Part shown: positions 26,465 to 36,244 of the stretch, piece by piece | Numbering within the stretch: position 1 is the stretch's first letter | Layout of the letters: every line of letters starts with the position of its first letter | DNA from: an uncultured Actinomycetes bacterium | Lineage (GTDB): Bacteria > Actinomycetota > Actinomycetes > S36-B12 > UBA5976 | Reading direction: 5' to 3' | Assembly (NCBI GenBank): GCA_903907835.1 | Contig: CAIVPQ010000193.1 | Span: 1 to 36,244 of the forward strand | Length of the DNA stretch: 36,244 nt | The notes under the pieces: generated by a model | Databases searched by the model: none | Told to the model about the DNA's origin: nothing | The model's input: the letters and a program-made list of their open reading frames with translations, nothing else | Translations under genes and position numbers: made by a program

Positions 26465-27601
26465 TTGAGCATTTTGCAGCAACAGGGCCAAAGGTTTCTC
26501 TACCTTGACCTCTTCCGGGGGTTTGGCGCCCTAATTGTTGTTTCAACACATGTCGGTAACTCCGCGTTAAATTCAATTCTTCACATTCAACAAATCCACT
26601 ACGCAGTCGTTGATTTTTTCTTTGTCCTTAGTGGGTTCGTGGCCTACGAGTCCATTAAGCGGATGAGTCAGAAGCAATATTCAGATGCTGGTATTTCGCG
26701 CTTCCTCTGGAAACGATTCTCGCGCCTGTGGCCACTGGTATTTGTTGTTTTATTCGCTTCCTTGGGTTATGAACTCATTCGTATTTTGATTGGCTCAATT
26801 GTCGATGGTTCAAACCAGATAAATCCATTTTTTGGCAAGCCAATTTGGTCTTGGTTCGTAGCAGTTTCCCTCCTACAAATTTCTAGCAGAGCAGCCATGA
26901 CCTGGGCAGTGCCATTGTGGAGCCTTGCCGCACTTTGGTGGGGAACGGTGACGACATTAGTCAGCATCAAATATGTGGGACTAAGCCGACTTTGGGCTTT
27001 GATATGTTTCGGCTTTGGGCTTCAGGCTTTGGGCTTTTATTTGGATAATGGCTGGATCCAGCAAAATGGTGTTTACTTCGGCTTCAACGCCTTAGGTCGA
27101 GCAATAGTTGGAATTTGTGTCGGCTTACTTTTGCGTAAGTGGTTAAACGAGAATCGTTTGGATCTTCGTCTGGCTTGTTTCGTCCTCACAATTGTTTTCG
27201 TCGCAGGGTTCACCTACTTGGATCGTGAATATGGTTTCACCGCATCATTCCTTGCCTCTTTTGTATTCGTTCCGCTGATTGTGCTGCTCGCACAATTAAA
27301 TCCAGTGAATCCAAGTTCGCGCATACAGGATGTCTGTAATTTTGCAGGGGCAGTGGCATTTCCGATATTTGCCTGGCACTGGCTAGCAATCACATTCTTA
27401 GACAATGTCTTTGCGCGACTGCCTGAAAGTCAAGCAGATGCATTAGGTACTTTTTGGCCACAATACTTCTTGGTCATGTTGTTGACTTTAGCCTTCTGGA
27501 AAATTTCAACAAGATTCTTTGAGCCAGTTGTTAAGGCAAAACTCGATTCCTTGGGTAATCGCTACCTCAAATTTGCCAGAACACCAGCGGCCAAAATCTA
27601 A
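26465..27601 (+). CDS. Acyltransferase 3 family membrane protein
   Basis: 378 aa, about ten transmembrane helices. Family marks: 'YLDLFRGFGALIVVSTHVGN' near the N-terminus with the expected catalytic His (H29), 'VDFFFVLSGFVAYESIK' (49-65) and 'RFSRLWPLVFV'. Such enzymes O-acylate sugars, lipids or cell-wall glycans, with the acyl donor inside the membrane. No ATG fits upstream of the conserved block, so the TTG at 26465 is chosen; GGGG lies 5 bases before it. In mycobacteria a PlsC-type acyltransferase lies in the matching interval, so this may be a replacement. Substrate not readable. Confidence 0.85.
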   Translation: MSILQQQGQRFLYLDLFRGFGALIVVSTHVGNSALNSILHIQQIHYAVVDFFFVLSGFVAYESIKRMSQKQYSDAGISRFLWKRFSRLWPLVFVVLFASLGYELIRILIGSIVDGSNQINPFFGKPIWSWFVAVSLLQISSRAAMTWAVPLWSLAALWWGTVTTLVSIKYVGLSRLWALICFGFGLQALGFYLDNGWIQQNGVYFGFNALGRAIVGICVGLLLRKWLNENRLDLRLACFVLTIVFVAGFTYLDREYGFTASFLASFVFVPLIVLLAQLNPVNPSSRIQDVCNFAGAVAFPIFAWHWLAITFLDNVFARLPESQADALGTFWPQYFLVMLLTLAFWKISTRFFEPVVKAKLDSLGNRYLKFARTPAAKI

Positions 27602-27603
27602 CC

Positions 27604-27609
27604 TAGACT
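27604..27609 (+). promoter_or_regulatory. -10 element for the leaderless cysteine desulfurase operon
   Basis: TAGACT followed by 7 bases (AGCCTTT) and the ATG at 27617, identical in hexamer and spacing to the glyA element; no SD. It would drive iscS-mnmA-MetE-like-ligA, which are joined by start/stop overlaps. Confidence 0.6.
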
Positions 27610-27616
27610 AGCCTTT

Positions 27617-28807
27617 ATGGCGTATTTAGATAACGCCGCTACGACCCCGATGTATCCCGAGGCCGTTGCGGCAATGGCAGGGCTACTGGCTGATCCAGGC
27701 AACCCTTCTTCTTTACATGCCTCAGGTCGTAAGGCTCGGCGGGTCGTTGAAGAGTCTCGTGAAAAAGTTGCCCGCGCATTAGGTGCCAGACCTGCTGAAA
27801 TCGTTTTTACCGCAGGAGGAACTGAAGCCAACAATATCGCTATCAAAGGCATTGCTTGGAATCAGCGCGAAAATGATGCAAGACGAAATCGAATTCTTGT
27901 TAGCAGTGTTGAACACCACGCAATTGTTGATCCCGTTGAGTGGTTGCGGCAAAGCGATGGATTTACCGTCACTTGGATTGAAGCGGACGCTAAAGGGGTA
28001 GTCACTGCACAGGCGCTTCGCAATGCAATTGGAACAAACCCAGAAGACGTTGCTCTCGTTAGTGTGATGATGGCCAATAATGAGGTCGGTTCTATCAATG
28101 ACATTGCCAGTCTGACTGCGGTGACTCGCGAATTCGGAATTCGTTTTCATACTGACGCGGTTCAAGCTCCGTCATGGATTGACGTTAATTTTGCTGAACT
28201 AGGTGTTTGCGCGATGACTGTGTCAGCACACAAAGTAGGTGGACCTCACGGTGTAGGCGCTCTTGTGATTAGCCGCGACTGTTCAGTTACTCCGCTGATA
28301 CACGGTGGTGGGCAAGAACGGGATGTCCGTTCTGGCACGCTAGACACTCCAGCAATTGTTGGTTTTGCAACAGGCATTGAGATAGCAGTCGGGCAAAGAG
28401 ATGAAAATGTCGCTCGTGTGAAAGCACTTCGTGATGATTTAGTTTCTCGAGTGATGACTCTGGTTCCAGATGCAATCTTTAACGGATCTATTGAAAATCG
28501 CCTAGTTAACAATGCTCACTTCTCATTTCCAGGTTGTCTTGGCGATTCGCTCTTGATGCTTCTTGATGCCAAGGGAGTCGAGTGCTCGGTAGGTTCTGCC
28601 TGTAATGCAGGAGTTCCGCAGCCTTCACATGTATTGATTGCTATGGGCGCTGATCCAGAATTGGCCCGCTGTACTTTGCGTTTTTCACTCGGACATAGTT
28701 CTACAAAGAGTGATGTGGACGCGCTCATAGCTGCGTTGCCTGAAGCAATCGAACGGGCAAAGCGTGCCGGAGTGCCAAAACCTTTACTTGAAGTGGGTGT
28801 GCGATGA
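27617..28807 (+). CDS. iscS: Cysteine desulfurase (IscS/NifS type)
   Basis: PLP enzyme producing protein-bound persulfide from cysteine for Fe-S clusters and tRNA thiolation. 396 aa. 'YLDNAATTP' at the start, 'GGTEANN' (68-74), H100/H101 in 'SVEHHAI', D180 in 'FHTDAVQ', PLP lysine K206 in 'SAHKVGGP', and the persulfide cysteine C329 in 'SVGSACNAG'. Its TGA overlaps the ATG of mnmA (ATGA), so sulfur supply and tRNA thiolation are translated together. Promoter is leaderless. Confidence 0.95.
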   Translation: MAYLDNAATTPMYPEAVAAMAGLLADPGNPSSLHASGRKARRVVEESREKVARALGARPAEIVFTAGGTEANNIAIKGIAWNQRENDARRNRILVSSVEHHAIVDPVEWLRQSDGFTVTWIEADAKGVVTAQALRNAIGTNPEDVALVSVMMANNEVGSINDIASLTAVTREFGIRFHTDAVQAPSWIDVNFAELGVCAMTVSAHKVGGPHGVGALVISRDCSVTPLIHGGGQERDVRSGTLDTPAIVGFATGIEIAVGQRDENVARVKALRDDLVSRVMTLVPDAIFNGSIENRLVNNAHFSFPGCLGDSLLMLLDAKGVECSVGSACNAGVPQPSHVLIAMGADPELARCTLRFSLGHSSTKSDVDALIAALPEAIERAKRAGVPKPLLEVGVR

Positions 28808-29891
28808 AAGTATTAGCAGCGCTTTCTGGTGGCGTTGATTCAGCGGTAGCCGCCGCCCGCGCAGTTGATGCGGGGCACGATGTGACCGCAGTTCACTTGG
28901 CGCTTTCGCGCAATCCGCAGTCTCATCGAACAGGAGCACGCGGTTGCTGCACAATCGAAGATTCCAATGATGCTTTTCGAGCTGCCGACATGTTGGGCGC
29001 ACCGTTTTATGTTTGGGATCTATCTGCCGAATTCCAGGAAAAAGTAATTGATGATTTCATCTCAGAATATGCTGCTGGTCGAACTCCGAATCCATGTCTG
29101 CGCTGTAACGAAAGCATCAAGTTTGAAGCGCTCCTCGATCGTGCGATGGCACTTGGTTTTGATGCAGTTTGCACTGGACACTATGCCCAAGTTTTCCAAG
29201 GACCTAATGGAACTGAACTCCATCGCGCGATTGATCCTGATAAAGACCAGTCCTATGTTCTTGGCGTCTTAACTTCTGAACAAATTTCACACTCAATGTT
29301 CCCGCTAGGCAACAGCACAAAAACTGAAGTTCGTGCAGAGGCTGAAGCTCGTGGAATTTTGGTCGCGCAAAAACCAGATAGTCACGACATTTGTTTCATC
29401 CCTGATGGTGATACTGCTGGGTGGTTGGCCCGTCAGATTGAGACTTCTCCGGGCGATGTGATTGATGCAGAAACGGGCAACAAGGTTGGCACACATAAGG
29501 GCGCACAATCCTTTACAGTCGGTCAACGTCGCGGGCTTGCATTAGGCAACCCAACTGGCGATGGTGAACGCCGTTATGTCGTTGATGTAGATGTTTCACA
29601 AAACCTTGTGATGATTGGTCCACCAACTTTGCTTGAAATCGACATCATTGAGGCAATTAAGCCACGTTGGGGTGGCCCGCTACCTGTTAATGGTCAAGCA
29701 GTCCATGTTCAAATCCGGGCTCATGGCGATGCGTTGCCAGCAACAGTTCATGTGGCTGATGAGTTAGTAACTATCACACTCGCTGAGAGCCTCAGAGGTG
29801 TAGCATCTGGACAAGCAGCGGTACTTTATGACGGCACTCGCGTTATTGGCTCGGCTACAATTTCGCGTTCACGACGTTCGGCTTCGGTGTA

Positions 29892-29892
<1 letters not shown>
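28804..29892 (+). CDS. mnmA: tRNA-specific 2-thiouridylase
   Basis: Thiolates U34 of Lys, Glu and Gln tRNAs using ATP and persulfide sulfur. 362 aa. PP-loop 'SGGVDSAVAA' (8-17), the catalytic Cys C101 in 'NPCLRCNESIKF', 'TGHYAQV' (124-130), 'DKDQSYVLG' and the second cysteine C197 in 'SHDICFIPDGD'. C-terminal beta domains with 'YVVDVD' follow. ATGA overlap with iscS; its TAG shares the G with the next gene's GTG (TAGTG). Confidence 0.96.
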
Positions 29893-33031
<3,139 letters not shown>

Positions 33032-33040
33032 GACGCGCAA

Positions 33041-33046
33041 TAGAAT
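33041..33046 (+). promoter_or_regulatory. -10 element for the leaderless gatCAB operon
   Basis: TAGAAT followed by 7 bases (TGGGCAC) and the gatC ATG at 33054, within the 22-base ligA-gatC spacer; no SD. Confidence 0.6.
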
Positions 33047-33053
33047 TGGGCAC

Positions 33054-33350
33054 ATGACCGCAATTTCCCGTGAAGAAGTAGCCCATTTGGCGCATCTGGC
33101 TCGCATCAACATTGCTGATGACCAACTCGAGCATTTTGCCAAGCAGCTAGACGCCATTTTGGATGCGGTTGCCCAAGTCTCTCAAGTTGATACTGCCAAT
33201 GTTCCAGCTATGAGCCATCCAGTCCCGATGACAAATGTTTTTCGTGAGGACATTCCAGTTGCCTCCTTAGCGCCAGGGGCAGCCCTTGCTGGTGCTCCGG
33301 CGGTAGAAGATTCACGTTTTCGCGTTCCACGCATCTTGGATGAGGAGTAA
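33054..33350 (+). CDS. gatC: Asp/Glu-tRNA amidotransferase subunit C
   Basis: 98 aa linker subunit of GatCAB, which converts Glu-tRNA(Gln) (and Asp-tRNA(Asn)) to the amide form. '[20 protein letters not shown]' (7-26) is the family signature, and the C-terminal 'EDIPVASL...FRVPRILDE' belt wraps GatA. Leaderless promoter 7 bases upstream. Two bases separate it from gatA. Confidence 0.96.
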   Translation: MTAISREEVAHLAHLARINIADDQLEHFAKQLDAILDAVAQVSQVDTANVPAMSHPVPMTNVFREDIPVASLAPGAALAGAPAVEDSRFRVPRILDEE

Positions 33351-33352
33351 AC

Positions 33353-34855
33353 ATGTCTGACCTCATTCGAATGAATGCTTCTGATTTAGTCGAGGCAATG
33401 AATGCGGGCCAAGTTTCTTCAGTGGAAATTACCCAAGCTCATTTAGATCGCATCGCTGCTGTTGATGGCGATGTCCATGCATTTTTACATGTTGATTCCA
33501 AAGGTGCGTTAGATGCAGCCGCAGCCGTTGACGCACAACGAGCCGATGGCCAGAACTTGTCAGCCCTTGCTGGTGTTCCCCTTGGCCTAAAGGATATTTT
33601 GGCGAGCAAGGGTTTGCCAACGACGTGTGGTTCAAAAATGCTTGAAGGTTGGATCCCGCCGTATGACGCAACCGTCGTTACAAAGTTGCGCGATGCAGGC
33701 ATTCCAATTCTTGGCAAAACCAACATGGATGAATTCGCGATGGGTTCTTCGACTGAACATTCTGCTTATGGTCCAACGCATAACCCTTGGGATTTGGAAC
33801 GAATTCCGGGTGGCTCTGGTGGTGGATCTTCAGCGTGCCTTGCTGCATTTGAAGCACCACTTGCTATTGGCAGTGATACCGGTGGATCTATTCGTCAACC
33901 TGCTGCAGTGACTGGAACTGTTGGAGTTAAACCAACTTATGGTGGCGTAAGTCGTTACGGCGTGGTTGCCCTTGCATCGTCACTCGATCAAGTTGGTCCA
34001 TGTGCCCGCAATGTTTTGGACACCGCACTTTTGCACAGCGTTATTGCGGGTCATGATCCTAGAGATTCAACTTCAATTAACAAGCCCGTGCCTGATGTTG
34101 TGGGCGCCGCTCGTCGTGGCGATGTTAAGGGTATGAAGATTGGTGTTGTTCGGGAATTAAGTGGCGAAGGATTCCAAGCCGGAGTTCAGACCCGTTTTGA
34201 TGAAACAGTGACACTTCTAGAGGGGCTTGGCGCTGAAGTAGTCGAAGTTTCATGCCCGAATTTCCCACATGCGCTTGCTGCGTATTACCTCATCTTGCCA
34301 AGTGAATGCTCAAGCAATCTTGCAAAATTCGATGGCATTCGTTTTGGCCTGCGCGTAGGTGACGATGGCTCAAAATCTGTCGAACAAGTAATGAGCGAAA
34401 CTCGTGCGGCGGGATTTGGACCTGAAGTTATTCGTCGCATCATGTTGGGAACTTATGCGTTATCTGCTGGTTATTACGACGCTTACTATGGTCAAGCCCA
34501 AAAGATTCGTACCTTAATTGCGCAAGATTTTGCTAAGGCCTTTGCGCAGGTTGATGTGTTGATTTCCCCAACTGCGCCAACAACAGCATTCAAAATCGGC
34601 GAGAAAATGGCCGATCCGGTCTCGATGTACCTAAATGATGTGGCCACCATCCCGGTCAACCTTGCCGGGCTTCCTGGAATGTCATTGCCAATCGGCCTTG
34701 CCCCAGAAGATAACTTGCCGGTTGGACTACAGATTATGGCTCCAGCCATGGCAGATGATCGCTTGTACAACGTTGGGGCAGCGATTGAACGCGAGTTACT
34801 CAGTAAGTGGGGCGGCCCAATCTGGGCTCAAGCCCCTGAATTGGCAGGTGCCTAA
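33353..34855 (+). CDS. gatA: Asp/Glu-tRNA amidotransferase subunit A
   Basis: Amidase subunit that releases ammonia from glutamine, 500 aa. The Ser-cisSer-Lys triad is K80 ('GLKDIL'), S155 ('GGSGGGSS', cis-Ser) and S179 ('[11 protein letters not shown]'), one residue offset from the S. aureus numbering. GAGGAG (33342-33347) inside gatC lies 5 bases before the ATG. Its TAA shares a base with the gatB ATG (TAATG). Confidence 0.97.
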   Translation: MSDLIRMNASDLVEAMNAGQVSSVEITQAHLDRIAAVDGDVHAFLHVDSKGALDAAAAVDAQRADGQNLSALAGVPLGLKDILASKGLPTTCGSKMLEGWIPPYDATVVTKLRDAGIPILGKTNMDEFAMGSSTEHSAYGPTHNPWDLERIPGGSGGGSSACLAAFEAPLAIGSDTGGSIRQPAAVTGTVGVKPTYGGVSRYGVVALASSLDQVGPCARNVLDTALLHSVIAGHDPRDSTSINKPVPDVVGAARRGDVKGMKIGVVRELSGEGFQAGVQTRFDETVTLLEGLGAEVVEVSCPNFPHALAAYYLILPSECSSNLAKFDGIRFGLRVGDDGSKSVEQVMSETRAAGFGPEVIRRIMLGTYALSAGYYDAYYGQAQKIRTLIAQDFAKAFAQVDVLISPTAPTTAFKIGEKMADPVSMYLNDVATIPVNLAGLPGMSLPIGLAPEDNLPVGLQIMAPAMADDRLYNVGAAIERELLSKWGGPIWAQAPELAGA

Positions 34856-36244
34856 TGGCTGAAGCATTAATGAAGTACGAAGAAGCCATTGCAAACTTTG
34901 ATCCAGTATTGGGTCTTGAAGTTCACGTAGAACTCGGCACAAATACCAAGATGTTCTGCGGTTGCTCAACGGTCTTCGGTGCAGAACCTAACACTCAAGT
35001 CTGTCCTGTTTGTCTTGGCTTGCCAGGGGCGTTACCGGCGCTTAATCGCATTGGCGTTGAGTCCGCAATTCGTATTGGGCTGGCACTTAACTGTGAAATT
35101 GCTACTTGGTGTCGCTTCGCTCGTAAGAATTATTTCTACCCAGATATGCCCAAGAATTTCCAGACTTCACAGTACGACGAGCCGATTGCTTTTGAAGGCT
35201 ACCTAGATGTCGACATTGATACTGATGAAGGTCCAAAGACATTCCGAGTGCCAATTGAGCGCGCCCACATGGAAGAAGACACCGGCAAGAATCTGCACAT
35301 GGGTGGAGCAACTGGTCGAATCCATGGCGCAGATTATTCCTTGGTGGACTACAACCGCGCAGGTATCCCATTGATTGAAATCGTCACCAAGCCAGTTGAG
35401 GGAACGGGAAAGTATGCACCAGAAGTTGCCAAGGCATATGTGAGTGCACTTCGTGAGATCTTGCGCGGACTTGGCGTAAGTGACGTCAAGATGGAACAAG
35501 GATCACTTCGCTGTGATGTGAACTTGTCACTGCGCGAAACTCCAGAATCAAAACTTGGGACACGTTCTGAAACCAAGAATGTGAATTCATTGCGCTCGGT
35601 TGAACGTGCTGTTCGTTATGAAGTAATGCGCCATGCTGCTCGATTAACAGCAGGCGATCGCATTGTCCAAGAGACTCGACATTGGCATGAAGACACTGGT
35701 ATCTCAACGTCAGGTCGATCAAAAGAAGAAGCTGAAGATTATCGTTACTTCCCTGAACCAGATCTAATGCCGATTGCGCCTTCTCGCGAATGGGTTGAAG
35801 AATTGCGCGCGAGTTTGCCTGAGAATCCGGCAGTGCGACGCACTCGTCTAACCGCTGCTTGGAACATCAGCGATCTGGAAATGCAGAACCTGATGAATGC
35901 AGGTGTTCTTGATCTCGTTGAAGCCGCAGTTTCTGCTGGAATGAATCCAGATGCAGCCCGCAAATGGTACACAGGCGAACTTGCTCGCGTTGCCAATGAG
36001 CGTGGAGTGGAAGTCGAAGCACTTGGTGTAACTCATGTCGAACTTTCTCGCATTGAGGCGCTCATTGCTGAAGGCGCACTAAATGACAAACTTGCACGTC
36101 AAGTACTCGATGGATTGATTGCTGGCGAAGGAGATGTTGATTCAATTGTGGCTGGACGTGGACTTGCTGTGGTCTCTGATGATGGTCCATTAATTGAAGC
36201 TATCGATGCGGCTTTGGCAGCAGATCCTGCCGTTGTTGAAACCA
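34855..36244 (+). CDS. gatB: Asp/Glu-tRNA amidotransferase subunit B (3' end beyond window)
   Basis: The frame is open from ATG 34855 to the last base, 463 codons of an expected ~500, and is missing from the supplied ORF track because no stop is reached. Kinase-like subunit that phosphorylates the Glu on the misacylated tRNA and accepts ammonia from GatA. '[10 protein letters not shown]' (20-29), the zinc motif 'CGCSTVF...[12 protein letters not shown]', '[19 protein letters not shown]' and '[14 protein letters not shown]' are family signatures. The C-terminal tail domain (YqeY-like) has begun. Overlaps gatA by one base. Confidence 0.96.
   Translation, partial: MAEALMKYEEAIANFDPVLGLEVHVELGTNTKMFCGCSTVFGAEPNTQVCPVCLGLPGALPALNRIGVESAIRIGLALNCEIATWCRFARKNYFYPDMPKNFQTSQYDEPIAFEGYLDVDIDTDEGPKTFRVPIERAHMEEDTGKNLHMGGATGRIHGADYSLVDYNRAGIPLIEIVTKPVEGTGKYAPEVAKAYVSALREILRGLGVSDVKMEQGSLRCDVNLSLRETPESKLGTRSETKNVNSLRSVERAVRYEVMRHAARLTAGDRIVQETRHWHEDTGISTSGRSKEEAEDYRYFPEPDLMPIAPSREWVEELRASLPENPAVRRTRLTAAWNISDLEMQNLMNAGVLDLVEAAVSAGMNPDAARKWYTGELARVANERGVEVEALGVTHVELSRIEALIAEGALNDKLARQVLDGLIAGEGDVDSIVAGRGLAVVSDDGPLIEAIDAALAADPAVVET

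Overview
The window is a dense, almost entirely housekeeping segment of an actinobacterial chromosome. Evidence for the phylum: NucS/EndoMS mismatch endonuclease, GlgE, a long (265 aa) ATP-synthase delta subunit, MurA with Asp in place of the fosfomycin-target Cys, and gene order. From memory of the M. tuberculosis map (not searched), the left part follows the block Rv1301 to Rv1327c (tsaC/sua5, wecA, membrane protein, atpBEFHAGDC, cobalamin adenosyltransferase, murA, nucS, thioredoxin-TPR, glgB, glgE). The right part follows the Rv3029c to Rv3009c block (etfB, etfA, iscS, mnmA, MetE-like, ligA, gatC, gatA, gatB). Base composition is well below that of typical high-GC Actinobacteria and spacers are very short, which suggests a streamlined lineage such as freshwater acI (Nanopelagicales). 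That assignment is an inference.

Layout: (1) 1-3393: end of tsaC, then glyA, wecA and two small membrane proteins that lead into the ATP synthase operon. (2) 3418-10332: the complete F-type ATP synthase atpBEFHAGDC. (3) 10447-11435: a Tat-exported Rieske protein and a small single-span acidic/His/Gly-rich protein, closed by a strong inverted-repeat terminator. (4) 11493-14807: PduO-type adenosyltransferase (-) divergent from murA (+), a DUF2007-like membrane protein (-), nucS (-), and a divergent small Cys/His protein (+). (5) 14810-17303: two alpha/beta hydrolases and a thioredoxin-TPR protein. (6) 17326-23649: glgX, glgE, glgB on the minus strand (alpha-glucan metabolism). (7) 23782-26426: a crotonase and the electron transfer flavoprotein etfBA. 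(8) 26465-36244: acyltransferase-3, cysteine desulfurase, mnmA, MetE-like protein, ligA, then gatCAB, with gatB cut by the window edge.

Functional links: iscS supplies persulfide sulfur for MnmA tRNA 2-thiolation; GatCAB makes Gln-tRNA(Gln); GlgE, GlgB and GlgX build, branch and debranch alpha-glucan; the crotonase and ETF suggest acyl-CoA oxidation.

I found no tRNA or rRNA gene, CRISPR array, IS element, prophage or clear foreign island. No spacer exceeds about 145 bases. The most notable non-coding signal is a recurrent TAnnnT hexamer placed 6-8 bases before the start codon of about a dozen transcription units, which implies widespread leaderless mRNAs. I see no convincing undescribed defence or biosynthetic system. 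The best leads are protein-level oddities (LigA insertion, TsaC motif change, the orphan Rieske, the nucS-linked Cys/His protein) and the promoter architecture.
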